This document shows positions 5,687-12,793 of a DNA stretch of 14,929 nt, in pieces. How positions within the stretch are numbered: position 1 is the stretch's first letter; each line of letters starts with the position of its first letter. A program made the position numbers and the translations under genes. Source of the stretch: Acidobacteriaceae bacterium. Lineage in GTDB: Bacteria > Acidobacteriota > Terriglobia > Terriglobales > Acidobacteriaceae. The notes under the pieces were generated by a model, which worked only from the letters and a program-made list of their open reading frames with translations, ran no database searches and was not told the origin of the DNA. The stretch is taken from assembly GCA_003154055.1 (NCBI GenBank), contig PMCH01000084.1, positions 1 through 14,929 of the forward strand, in the 5' to 3' direction.

Positions 5687-7354
5687 ATGGCAAAGCAAAT
5701 TGTTCACGGAGAAGAGTCCCGTCAGGCGATTCTCCGCGGCGTCAACCTGTTGGCTGATGCTGTGAAGGTCACGCTCGGTCCCAAGGGCCGCAACGTGGTC
5801 ATCGAAAAGAAATTCGGTTCGCCGACCATCACCAAGGACGGCGTCACTGTCGCCAAGGAAATCGAACTCAAAGACGGCCTCGAGAACATGGGCGCCCAGA
5901 TGGTCCGCGAAGTTGCTTCGAAGACCTCGGACGTCGCCGGCGATGGCACCACCACCGCCACCGTTCTCGCCCAGGCGATCTACCGCGAAGGCGTCAAGAC
6001 CGTTGCCGCCGGCGCCAACCCGATGGCCATGAAGCGCGGCATCGAGAAGGCAGTCAGCGCCATCTGCGGCAGCCTCGACAAAGAAGGCAACCGCAAGCCG
6101 GGCGAACTCGACAAGTTCTCCAAACCGGTTCAGGGCGATCACATCGCGCAGGTCGGCACCATCTCGGCCAATAACGATGAGACCATCGGCAAGATCATCG
6201 CGGAAGCGATGAAGAAAGTCGGCAAGGACGGCGTCATCACCGTCGAAGAGTCGAAGACTCTCGAAACCCAGCTCGACGTCGTCGAAGGCATGCAGTTCGA
6301 CCGCGGCTACCTGTCTCCGTACTTCGTTACCGATCCGGAGCGGATGGAAGCGATCATGGAGAACGCCTACATCCTGATCCACGAAAAGAAGATCAGCTCG
6401 ATGAAAGACCTGCTCCCGTTGCTCGAGCAGATCGCCAAGAACAGCAAGCCGCTGCTCATCATCGCTGAGGACGTGGAAGGTGAAGCGCTTGCCACCCTCG
6501 TCGTCAACAAGCTGCGTGGCACGCTGCAAGTCGCGGCCGTCAAGGCCCCCGGCTTCGGCGATCGCCGCAAAGCCATGCTCCAGGACATCGCCATCATCAC
6601 CGGTGGCAAGGCCATCACCGAAGATCTCGGCATCAAGCTGGAGAACGTCCAGATGTCCGACCTCGGCCAGGCCAAGAAGCTCACCGTCGACAAGGACAAC
6701 ACCACCATCGTCGAAGGCAAGGGCAAGCACTCCGAGATCGAAGGCCGCGTGAAGGAAATTCGCAGCCAGATCGACAAGACCACCAGCGACTACGACCGCG
6801 AGAAGTTGCAGGAGCGGTTGGCAAAGCTGGTCGGTGGCGTGGCCGTCATTAAAGTCGGCGCCGCAACCGAAACCGAAATGAAGGAAAAGAAAGCCCGTGT
6901 CGAAGATGCCATGCACGCGACCCGCGCAGCCGTCGAGGAAGGTGTTGTCCCCGGCGGTGGCGTAGCTCTGGCGCGTTGCGTCGGTGCACTCGATAAGTTG
7001 AAGCTGGAAGGTGACGAGCAGATCGGTGTCAACATCGTGAAGCGCGCCATCACCGAGCCGCTGCGCCAGATCGCCGAGAACGCCGGCGAAGAAGGTGCAG
7101 TCGTCCTCGGCAAGATCAACGACTCCAAGGACATCAACTTCGGCTACAACGCCCAGTCCGGCGTGTACGAGGATCTGGTAAAGGCAGGCGTGCTCGACCC
7201 GACCAAGGTCGTCCGCACCGCTCTGACCAATGCCGGCTCGATTGCATCGCTGATGCTGACCACTGAAGCCCTGGTAGCGGAGATCCCGGAAGAGAAAAAG
7301 GGAGCTCCCATGGGCGGCGGCCACGGCGGCGGCGGCATGGGGGACATGTACTAG
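5687..7354 (+). CDS. groEL: Chaperonin GroEL (Hsp60)
   Basis: ATP-dependent, double-ring cytosolic chaperonin working with GroES. The 555 residues are full length and carry the family landmarks: TLGPKGRNVVIEKKFG, AGDGTTTATVLAQ (catalytic Asp86), AQVGTISAN, the apical segment FDRGYLSPYF, KAPGFGDRRKAMLQD, and GAATETEMKEKKARVEDA through EGVVPGGGVAL in the equatorial domain. The C-terminus is a Gly/Met-rich tail (GAPMGGGHGGGGMGDMY) with one His inside. Relative to E. coli there are about 10 extra residues near positions 131-150, between the KAV helix and the AQVGTIS strand. The gene follows groES by 100 bp and ends 32 bp before a strong terminator. Codon use is C-rich at third positions, as expected for high expression. 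Confidence 0.99.
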   Translation: MAKQIVHGEESRQAILRGVNLLADAVKVTLGPKGRNVVIEKKFGSPTITKDGVTVAKEIELKDGLENMGAQMVREVASKTSDVAGDGTTTATVLAQAIYREGVKTVAAGANPMAMKRGIEKAVSAICGSLDKEGNRKPGELDKFSKPVQGDHIAQVGTISANNDETIGKIIAEAMKKVGKDGVITVEESKTLETQLDVVEGMQFDRGYLSPYFVTDPERMEAIMENAYILIHEKKISSMKDLLPLLEQIAKNSKPLLIIAEDVEGEALATLVVNKLRGTLQVAAVKAPGFGDRRKAMLQDIAIITGGKAITEDLGIKLENVQMSDLGQAKKLTVDKDNTTIVEGKGKHSEIEGRVKEIRSQIDKTTSDYDREKLQERLAKLVGGVAVIKVGAATETEMKEKKARVEDAMHATRAAVEEGVVPGGGVALARCVGALDKLKLEGDEQIGVNIVKRAITEPLRQIAENAGEEGAVVLGKINDSKDINFGYNAQSGVYEDLVKAGVLDPTKVVRTALTNAGSIASLMLTTEALVAEIPEEKKGAPMGGGHGGGGMGDMY

Positions 7355-7378
7355 TTGCTGGTTTCTAGTTGCTGGTGA
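7351..7378. repeat. 14-bp tandem duplication at the end of groEL
   Basis: CTAGTTGCTGGTTT (7351-7364) is followed directly by CTAGTTGCTGGTGA (7365-7378), with 12 of 14 bases identical. The first copy includes the groEL stop codon (TAG at 7352-7354). It resembles the CTAG/AGTAG-rich words in the groES-groEL spacer. Confidence 0.8.
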
Positions 7379-7386
7379 AAATCAAC

Positions 7387-7411
7387 GCCCCGCCGCAAGG
7401 CGGGGCTTTTT
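7387..7411 (+). terminator. Intrinsic terminator of groESL
   Basis: GCCCCGCC (7387-7394), GCAA loop, GGCGGGGC (7399-7406) and TTTTT (7407-7411): a perfect 8-bp GC-rich stem with a stable tetraloop and U-tract. Confidence 0.95.
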
Positions 7412-7429
7412 ATTCCCCCTCAAAAACGC

Positions 7430-7455
7430 TTTGTCGTCCCGAGCGAAGCGAAGGG
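7430..7455. repeat. CCCGAGCGAAGCGAAGG-type intergenic motif
   Basis: The run TCGTCCCGAGCGAAGCGAAG, preceded by TTTG, recalls a dispersed intergenic sequence (GTCATCCTGAGCGAAGCGAAGG-like) I know from Acidobacteriota and some other genomes. Only one copy is in the window, so its repeat nature is recalled, not observed. The rest of 7412-7625 holds no convincing gene. Confidence 0.35.
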
Positions 7456-7625
7456 TGCTTTTGGAGAGCAGCGGCAATGCTCACGAAGTTCTGACCTTCC
7501 ACGTGCCCTCGCAGGCCTTTCACGAACTCCGAACTACAGATTCCTGGGAACTTCCCCGAAACACTCTCCGTATGTATAGGCAGAAGACGCAGGGCGCTGA
7601 GGGTGCCCTACCTAAGGAGCGCACC

Positions 7626-7985
7626 ATGGACGAAAACTTTATTGGCTTGGCAGCTGTGACGCTGTTTTTCGGAGTTCCGTTGTCCGCCATGTACACCTAC
7701 TACCGGGTGCGGAAGCTCCGCACCGAAGAGCGCCTGGCCGCAATCGCTCGCGGCGCGAGTGTTGCAATGGAACCCGACCTTTCCGAGGCAGCCCGCTCGC
7801 GGCGCTGGGGAATCCTGCTGGCTGCAACGTCCATCGGATACGTAGCCATGATGGCGATGATCGGCCGCTGGGAGCCGGATGCCTGGAAGGGCGCGGCAGT
7901 TGGCCTCGTGCCTCTCGCGGCGGGACTTGGTTTCCTGCTCGACTTTGCTTTGATCCGCAGGGATTTGAAATCGGCACATCAATAG
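7626..7985 (+). CDS. Small membrane protein, DUF6249-like
   Basis: Integral membrane protein of 119 residues with three predicted helices: about 6-25 (IGLAAVTLFFGVPLSAMYTY), 58-77 (GILLAATSIGYVAMMAMIG) and 85-106. A basic, charged cytoplasmic stretch (RVRKLRTEERLAAIARG) lies between the first two. This helix, 'RxxRxEERLAAIARG' segment and C-terminal pair is the layout I associate with DUF6249; I recall it rather than having searched. Function unknown. The open frame extends upstream to 7431, but AAGGAG stands about 6 nt before the ATG at 7626, so that start is used. A hairpin with a T-tract follows the gene at 8073-8100. Confidence 0.8.
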   Translation: MDENFIGLAAVTLFFGVPLSAMYTYYRVRKLRTEERLAAIARGASVAMEPDLSEAARSRRWGILLAATSIGYVAMMAMIGRWEPDAWKGAAVGLVPLAAGLGFLLDFALIRRDLKSAHQ

Positions 7986-8011
7986 GCAGTTCTCAGTAGT
8001 CAGTAAACCCG

Positions 8012-8036
8012 GGATTGCGCCGCTAGTGCGTAATCC
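8012..8036. repeat. Imperfect inverted repeat downstream of the DUF6249-like gene
   Basis: GGATT-g-CGC (8012-8020) pairs with GCG-t-AATCC (8028-8036) around a 7-nt loop. No T-tract follows. It may be a transcript-end structure or a repeat remnant. The preceding 7986-8006 has CAGT/AGTA words like other spacers here. Confidence 0.35.
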
Positions 8037-8072
8037 GGAGTTCGCAGTTTCGGAGTTTCTAAATCGGCAAGC

Positions 8073-8100
8073 AAGGCCCTGCTGAAGCGGGGTTTTGTTT
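8073..8100 (+). terminator. Probable intrinsic terminator
   Basis: AAGGCCCTGC (8073-8082), TGAA loop and GCGGGGTTTT (8087-8096) form a 10-bp stem that includes three G-U pairs; the TTTTGTTT stretch (8093-8100) supplies the U-rich 3' side. It fits the end of the transcript containing the DUF6249-like gene. Confidence 0.6.
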
Positions 8101-8102
8101 GT

Positions 8103-8142
8103 GGAGAGACGGGCGTCCTCGCCCGTCTAGGCACTCCTCTCC
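8103..8142. repeat. REP-like nested palindrome
   Basis: The inner arms AGACGGGCG (8107-8115) and CGCCCGTCT (8120-8128) are perfect 9-bp complements around TCCT. An outer pair, GGAGAG (8103-8108) and CTCTCC (8137-8142), overlaps the inner stem and could form an alternative pairing. It lies between the terminator and the next gene. Only one copy is visible here. Confidence 0.6.
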
Positions 8143-8167
8143 AATAGGTCCGACGCTCCCGGCCGAA

Positions 8168-8581
8168 ATGCTAAAGGCGCCGTTCCGGCCACAAGTAGCC
8201 GGGCGTATCGCGTTCTTCTTTGGTCCTATCGCAGGCGCACTGGTTTCGGTGGTCAGCCTGCGGCGCATGGGGCATCCCTTAAGGGCCAAGCGCATCTTCC
8301 TTTGGACTCTCTTGGCAGCAGCCATTCTGGCGGTCGTGCTCATGCTGACACCGGATCTTCTCGGAAGAGCCCTCGGCCTTGCCACCGAGATCGCGTTCTA
8401 CTTGATCTTGCCCGGCCTTCAGGACAGGGAGTTCGCAGAGTGGCAAGCTGCTCACTCAGGCATCCAGCCCTCAAATGGATGGAAAGCTCTAAGATGGGGC
8501 TTCGCTGGTCTTCTCCTGGTCTTGTTCGTCTTTTTCCTGGTGGCTTTCACTATCGCGCTAGTTTTTCCTTCCGCCATGTGA
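8168..8581 (+). CDS. Hypothetical multi-pass membrane protein
   Basis: I do not recognise this family. From the ATG at 8168 it has 137 residues and about four hydrophobic segments: 10-28 (GRIAFFFGPIAGALVSVVS), 43-60 (TLLAAAILAVVLMLTPDL), about 66-78 (ATEIAFYLILPGL) and 110-132 (LLLVLFVFFLVAFTIALVF). A polar loop, DREFAEWQAAHSG then QPSNGWKALRWG, precedes the last helix. The frame stays open back to 8099, but that would place the REP-like palindrome inside the protein, so the later start is preferred. No good ribosome binding site is seen. It is convergent with the DUF3617 gene. A small inner-membrane protein is all that can be said. Confidence 0.6.
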   Translation: MLKAPFRPQVAGRIAFFFGPIAGALVSVVSLRRMGHPLRAKRIFLWTLLAAAILAVVLMLTPDLLGRALGLATEIAFYLILPGLQDREFAEWQAAHSGIQPSNGWKALRWGFAGLLLVLFVFFLVAFTIALVFPSAM

Positions 8582-8644
8582 TGGCTCGGGTAGATGCCGG
8601 TGAGGAGAAGGCTTCGGCTCGTCCTAGCCAAGCGCGGGACTCTT

Positions 8645-9172
8645 CTACTTGGTATCGCCGCACACCGGGCCAAGATAGCGCGCGTTGAAATCCATGTCAA
8701 TATTCATGGCTCGTCCGCCGCCCGTGGCGACCATCTTCATGCTTCCCTTCACCTGCTCCGAGCCCACGGCTTCCATGCGGAAAGTTCCTTCCGTCTTCAT
8801 CTTCTCTTCCTGGCATTGCATCTTCATTTCCACCTTGCTCGACGACGTGGACAGAACGGTACGGGTGCATTCCTTGCGTTCTTCCCCGAAAAGATCGTCC
8901 TTGTTGAGCTTCTCCTTGGTGATGCACTCCTTCCGGGTCGTCGTCTTCGGCCTCCCGGACATGGTAGCTTTCATGCTCTCCTCCATCCGGGCCCGCTGTT
9001 CTGGAGTCATCTGCGCCAGCGCTTCCGCAGGAATCGGCGGCATTCCGCTCATGGTGTTGGTGGTCGTGACTTCCCACAGCCCAAGCTTGACGTCGAGCGG
9101 TTGAACCTTGTCGGCAGCCCAGATTCCAAACGACCACAGAATGATGACCGCGAGAAAACTCTTCTTAACCAT
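8645..9172 (-). CDS. DUF3617 domain periplasmic protein
   Basis: Exported protein of 175 residues. A signal peptide covers about 1-19 (Lys-Lys, then FLAVIILWSFGIWA). After it comes LGLWEVTTTNTMSG, the opening typical of DUF3617, and the protein ends with ARYLGPVCG, the family's usual C-terminal Gly-x-Cys-like ending. Four Cys (in KECITKEKL, KECTRTVL, KMQCQEE and GPVCG) could form two disulfides in the periplasm. The middle is rich in Met, Lys and Glu. The family has no established biochemical role. The ATG at 9172 has GGAGG 5 nt upstream; the open frame further upstream lacks coding character. Confidence 0.85.
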   Translation of the reverse strand: MVKKSFLAVIILWSFGIWAADKVQPLDVKLGLWEVTTTNTMSGMPPIPAEALAQMTPEQRARMEESMKATMSGRPKTTTRKECITKEKLNKDDLFGEERKECTRTVLSTSSSKVEMKMQCQEEKMKTEGTFRMEAVGSEQVKGSMKMVATGGGRAMNIDMDFNARYLGPVCGDTK

Positions 9173-9334
9173 AGCAACCTCCGTCAGTGTATTTTTGGGC
9201 CGCCCCGTCGCAGCGCGGCGTGTGTGTTGCCAAGGATTGCACACCGCGACTTGGGCCGCAATATCCAGAAAGCGACCACAACAGGCTGGTCATTTTGCGA
9301 TCTTGGCGAGCCCGTTGCCGATTACCATGGGCGG

Positions 9335-9730
9335 ATGGCGGAATCCATCGACAACCGGTTGCAACGCGTCGCAAGCGCCCGATCGCTCCTGCTCACCCAT
9401 CTGGGACGCAAGTCCGGCAAGGCCCACCAGGTTCGGATCTGGTTCGTGGTGGACGGAGGCCGGTTCTTCATCGGCACCGCCAACATCGACCGCCATTGGG
9501 TACGCAACGTCCAGAAGACACCGCAGGTGAAACTCGCGATCGGCGGAGCGGCGTTTGAGGGCTACGCCCGGTTCCTCACCGATCCCGCGGAACTCGAGCA
9601 CGCCATGACTTGCATGCGCGCCAAGTACTGGCCCTTCTACCCGATCCTCAAGCTTGGGGATTGGCTGATTCGCGCCGGCTTGATCCGCATGCAGAACGGG
9701 GCCTTCGAAGTCACGCTGCGGCGAGACTGA
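9335..9730 (+). CDS. Deazaflavin/nitroreductase-type split beta-barrel protein
   Basis: Small protein of 131 residues. LLTHLGRKSGKAHQVRIWFV (about 18-38), VDGGRFFIGT and RHWVRNVQKTPQVKLAIGG (53-71) match the pattern of the Ddn-like F420H2-dependent nitroreductase/quinone-reductase family and related PNPOx-fold proteins: a GRxSG nucleotide-binding turn followed by 'W..N....P.V...I'. The cofactor could be F420, FMN or heme; sequence alone does not decide. The N-terminus is short compared with Mycobacterium Ddn. The ATG at 9335 is the only plausible start in frame, with GGGCGG just ahead of it. The gene is convergent with the TIG lipoprotein gene and divergent from the DUF3617 gene; no partner enzyme is nearby. 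Confidence 0.75.
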   Translation: MAESIDNRLQRVASARSLLLTHLGRKSGKAHQVRIWFVVDGGRFFIGTANIDRHWVRNVQKTPQVKLAIGGAAFEGYARFLTDPAELEHAMTCMRAKYWPFYPILKLGDWLIRAGLIRMQNGAFEVTLRRD

Positions 9731-9794
9731 CAAAAAATACTGGATTGGTCGAGCGCGGACAAGTGGAAGGAATTGGTGCGCAAGGAAAACGCTG

Positions 9795-10196
9795 CTAGGT
9801 GACTGTGAAGGTTAACGCGAGACTGTTACCCCCGCTGTCGCAACCGAGGTCTCCGGAGAGGTTGGGAGGCGTGTGCACGACAATCTGGCCGGTGCCGGGA
9901 CCCGGGATCTGGGTCGTGGTAATCGTGACCTGCAACTGAGTATTACTGATGATGGTGGTGGGCAGGGACGCTCCGTTCCACAGGACAACCGAGGAAGAAA
10001 CAAAGTGACTGCCGTTGACGGTGATCAGCAAACCCGGCAGTACCTGAGCAAGGGTCGCAGTGTTGGGCGCCAGAGCAGTGAGCACGGGCTTGGGCCGGGC
10101 ACTCCCGCAGAACGGATTGAGCCCGCCACACCCGGCGAGCAAAATGATTACGAGGAGAAGAACAAACAGCGATTTTTCGGCTGGGTTGCGGAGCAT
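9795..10196 (-). CDS. TIG/IPT-domain lipoprotein
   Basis: Predicted lipoprotein of 133 residues. The signal sequence ends in the lipobox LLAGC, with Cys23 as the lipidation site, so the mature protein should be membrane-anchored. A single IPT/TIG Ig-like fold follows: PVLTALAPNTATLAQ, LLITVNGSHFVSSSVVLWNG, ISNTQLQVTIT and GGNSLALTFTVT. Such domains are frequent in surface and secreted proteins of Acidobacteriota and serve structural or binding roles. The ATG at 10196 begins the signal sequence; the longer frame to 10325 would hide it, and no strong ribosome binding site distinguishes the choice. The gene is divergent from the PD40 protein gene, sharing a spacer with three dyads, which suggests joint control. 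Confidence 0.8.
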   Translation of the reverse strand: MLRNPAEKSLFVLLLVIILLAGCGGLNPFCGSARPKPVLTALAPNTATLAQVLPGLLITVNGSHFVSSSVVLWNGASLPTTIISNTQLQVTITTTQIPGPGTGQIVVHTPPNLSGDLGCDSGGNSLALTFTVT

Positions 10197-10237
10197 GATG
10201 CCAGTGTAGCAGTCGGCGGAGACGCGCCGGTACTGGG

Positions 10238-10291
10238 GTAACGTTACGCGCGTAAGCACAAATATGATTTCCCGGATCTGACACAAGTGTC
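10238..10291. promoter_or_regulatory. Divergent spacer with three dyads
   Basis: GTAACGTTAC (10238-10247) and TTACGCGCGTAA (10244-10255) are perfect palindromes sharing four bases. GACAC-AA-GTGTC (10280-10291) is a third dyad. TATGAT (10263-10268) could be the -10 box for the rightward gene; the fused palindromes then cover the -35 position, as an operator would. No known regulator is assigned. Confidence 0.4.
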
Positions 10292-10310
10292 TTCCTGCTA
10301 ACGTCTGCCC

Positions 10311-12071
10311 ATGGCCACTGCACATGAAAAAGCTTCGGCAGTCAGGGTTTCGTCAGTTCTCGCCGTTGCGGCGGTTGTCGGAATCATAGCCGCCGCTGGC
10401 TTCTTGCCCGGGAGCCACGCTCGCGGATCGGCGCTGGCATTGCCGAGAGTGACCTCAGTCACTCAGGTCACGCATGACGGAGTCAGCAAGACAAACTTGC
10501 TGTCGGACGACTCCAATCTCTATGTGACAGAGTGGCCGGCCGCGCATCATTTGATTGCCAGGGTGTCGCTGCAACGCTCCGATCGATCCATCGTACCCAG
10601 CCCTTTCTCGAACCTCCAGGCGCTCGATCTCTCGCCCGATCGCACCCAGTTGTTGGTGTCGCCGATCCAAGGCGGAGCTGGCGACAACGAATTCTGGACT
10701 TTGCCGGTCGGTAGCGGATCTCCGCAGCGAGTTGGCACTCTCACCGGACGCGATGCCACTTGGTCTGCGGATGGCCAGCACCTTGCGTTCGCCAAAGGCT
10801 CTGTTCTCCATCTGGCCAGTTCAACAGGAACGCGAGTGCGTGAACTGTTTACTGCCAACGGGTCCGTGTTTGCGCCCCGCTTTTCCCCCGACGGTCAACG
10901 GATCCGCTTTACGGTCGGTGACGCGGCTCAGAATACAACCTCAATCTGGGAGATTGGACAAGACGGATCGAACCCGCACGCCCTGTTCAACAACTGGCAG
11001 TATGCATCGACCGCGTGCTGTGGGAGTTGGACCCCCGACGGGCGATACTACATTTTTCAGGCGACTCAGAGTTCCCCGACGACCATCACGACTCTATGGG
11101 CTTCGCCGGACTCCGGACGGGACACCAAGGACGCTACGCCCGCGCTGATTCCGTTGACCAATGGCCCGATGTCATTCGGGAATGCTTCGCCGGCGGCTGA
11201 CAACAAGACAATCTGGGCGATCGGCGTTCAACCCGCAGGTGAGGCCGTGAAGTACGACTCCGATAAACACAAGTTTGTTCCGTTGGTTTCGGGAGTTTCG
11301 GCGACTGACTTGGACTTCTCGTCCGATGGTAACTGGGTCACCTATGTAGCAATTCCCGAAGGCACTTTGTGGCGATGCCGTGCCAACGGCGGGGAAAGTC
11401 TTCAACTCACGTCGGCACCTGAACGGGCGGCTTTGCCTCATTGGTCACCCGACGGAAAGCACATCGCGTACGTCAGCATGCAACCCGGGCAGCCCGGGAA
11501 GATCTCCATCATCCCGGCAGGTGGCGGAGTTTCTCAAGGCCTGCTGACCGAGAGTCGCAGCCAGGTGGATGCAAATTGGTCGCCGGACGGCAATCGGATC
11601 ATGTTCGGATATTTGCACGATGCGGAAGGAATCAACATCCAAATTGTGGACTTAAAGACGCACAAAGGCGTAGCCGTTCCCAAGTCGGACGGGCTATTCA
11701 GCCCCCGCTGGTCGCCTGATGGGCGATATATTGCCGCACTTTCGCCTGATTTTACAACGGTGATGGTGTTCGACTTTGAAAATCAGAAATGGTCGAATTG
11801 GCTGACCGAGTCTGCGGGTGCGGTGAGCTATCCAGTCTGGTCCGCCGACAGCAAGTATCTTTATTTTGACGATTTAGTGACTGACGAAGAGTCGATTCGA
11901 AGAGTGAAGGTGGGCGAGCGTCACGCGGAGCGGGTTTTTGTGCTCCAGGGGATCGAACGCTACCCGGGCGCGTTCGGGCTGTGGACAGGCCGCGCCGCCG
12001 ACGGGTCCTGGATGTTTGTGCGCGACCGCAGCACGCAAGAGGTGTACCGGTTGAGCGTGGAACTGCCGTGA
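10311..12071 (+). CDS. Membrane-anchored TolB/PD40-type beta-propeller protein
   Basis: 586 residues. One hydrophobic segment at about 14-34 serves as signal anchor; the rest should be periplasmic. Repeated WSPDG-type turns mark PD40 blades: LSPDR (108), WSADG (151), FSPDG (191), WTPDG (240), FSSDG (336), WSPDG (378 and 423), WSPDG (467) and WSADS (510). The C-terminal GLWTGRAADGSWMFVRDRST resembles the end of acidobacterial proteins in which an N-terminal winged-helix DNA-binding domain, a membrane helix and a PD40 propeller are fused. Here the winged helix is absent, and no trace of it lies upstream. It probably binds a ligand or protein partner; no catalytic residues are evident. The ATG at 10311 has no good ribosome binding site, but no alternative start is closer to the membrane segment. 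A TonB_C gene follows 23 bp downstream. Confidence 0.85.
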   Translation: MATAHEKASAVRVSSVLAVAAVVGIIAAAGFLPGSHARGSALALPRVTSVTQVTHDGVSKTNLLSDDSNLYVTEWPAAHHLIARVSLQRSDRSIVPSPFSNLQALDLSPDRTQLLVSPIQGGAGDNEFWTLPVGSGSPQRVGTLTGRDATWSADGQHLAFAKGSVLHLASSTGTRVRELFTANGSVFAPRFSPDGQRIRFTVGDAAQNTTSIWEIGQDGSNPHALFNNWQYASTACCGSWTPDGRYYIFQATQSSPTTITTLWASPDSGRDTKDATPALIPLTNGPMSFGNASPAADNKTIWAIGVQPAGEAVKYDSDKHKFVPLVSGVSATDLDFSSDGNWVTYVAIPEGTLWRCRANGGESLQLTSAPERAALPHWSPDGKHIAYVSMQPGQPGKISIIPAGGGVSQGLLTESRSQVDANWSPDGNRIMFGYLHDAEGINIQIVDLKTHKGVAVPKSDGLFSPRWSPDGRYIAALSPDFTTVMVFDFENQKWSNWLTESAGAVSYPVWSADSKYLYFDDLVTDEESIRRVKVGERHAERVFVLQGIERYPGAFGLWTGRAADGSWMFVRDRSTQEVYRLSVELP

Positions 12072-12094
12072 ACCTGATTGCGAGGTGGGGAACC

Positions 12095-12475
12095 ATGTTG
12101 AAGAGCGAAGTTGGCAGTCGTCGCGTAAAGAGCGGGTGCAGGCTTCTTCTTACGCTTAGTCAAGTGCTGATAAGCGTGGTATTCAGTGCGATGCCATTGG
12201 TCGCGCAGACTCAGGACCAAAGCGTAAAGGAAAGAAAGTTAATCACTCGGGTAGAGCCTGAATATCCTGAGACTCTGAAACGGCTCTACATCGGGGGAGT
12301 AGTGCGAGTGGAGGTTCTCGTGGACCCCAGCGGGGTTGTGAAGAGCACAAAGCTGCTCGGCGGAAGTCCGATCCTCGGGCAGTCCACCATGAAGGCAATC
12401 AAGCACTGGAGATACGCCCCGGCCGCATCCAACGAAACTCTTACCGTGAAAGTCGAATTTGATTCCCACCGTTGA
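12095..12475 (+). CDS. TonB C-terminal domain protein, short form
   Basis: 126 residues. A hydrophobic stretch at about 16-38 ends in LVAQTQ and reads as a signal peptide or anchor. A TonB_C-type domain covers about 50-122: RVEPEYPETLKRLYIGGVV, VDPSGVVKSTKLLGG and KAIKHWRYAPA. Classical TonB has a long Pro-rich periplasmic linker and an ExbB-contacting helix; both are missing, so this is unlikely to transmit energy by itself. Short forms of this kind are common in Acidobacteriota and of unknown role. The ATG at 12095 has GAGGTGGGG upstream. A GTG at 12068 that overlaps the previous stop is an alternative start. The 23-bp gap implies co-transcription with the propeller gene. Confidence 0.85.
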   Translation: MLKSEVGSRRVKSGCRLLLTLSQVLISVVFSAMPLVAQTQDQSVKERKLITRVEPEYPETLKRLYIGGVVRVEVLVDPSGVVKSTKLLGGSPILGQSTMKAIKHWRYAPAASNETLTVKVEFDSHR

Positions 12476-12490
12476 CCCACTTGGATAACA

Positions 12491-12527
12491 CGGCATCCCT
12501 CGTCTCTAACGAACGCTTGGGATGCCG
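12491..12527. repeat. 9-bp inverted repeat downstream of the TonB_C gene
   Basis: CGGCATCCC (12491-12499) and GGGATGCCG (12519-12527) are perfect complements around a 19-nt loop, 15 bp after the TonB_C stop codon. No T-tract follows, so it may protect the 3' end or act as a non-canonical terminator. Confidence 0.45.
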
Positions 12528-12667
12528 ATGGGTTGTGAGTCACCAAGTAACGTTCCAAGATAACCTGGGGCAACTCCGAAGTCTGTGACGGCCATCACGG
12601 TTGCAGAATATGGCAGCGCACGTGAGCAAACAGGTGCAGGAGTACTCTTGTAGGTACGCGTCTGATC

Positions 12668-12793
12668 TCAGTCGTGCAGTACAACTTTGATCGTCATGTT
12701 TTCTGCAAGCGAGATTCCGGAAGAGACCTGCAAGCTGACCGATGCTGTCGTACTTAAGGCGGAAGCAATCGAACAGCTCCTACCAACGGTAAA
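12668..12793 (-). pseudogene. Possible remnant of a secreted protein's C-terminus
   Basis: A stop-to-stop frame of 41 residues without a plausible start. Its composition is unlike a random frame: SALSTTASVSLQVSSG then SLAENMTIKVVLHD, with alternating Ser/Thr and hydrophobic residues as in the last strands of a beta-sandwich or barrel. It could be what remains of a decayed gene upstream of the spacer's minus strand, or chance. Low confidence. Confidence 0.2.

Noticed and set aside
5618..7324. Long 568-residue open frame on the minus strand
   Set aside because: It lies antisense to groEL. Its Asp/Leu/Val-rich composition is the usual mirror of C-rich third positions in a highly expressed gene.
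12095..12475. Naming the TonB_C gene tonB
   Set aside because: It lacks the Pro-rich linker and recognisable ExbB-contacting helix of the energy transducer.
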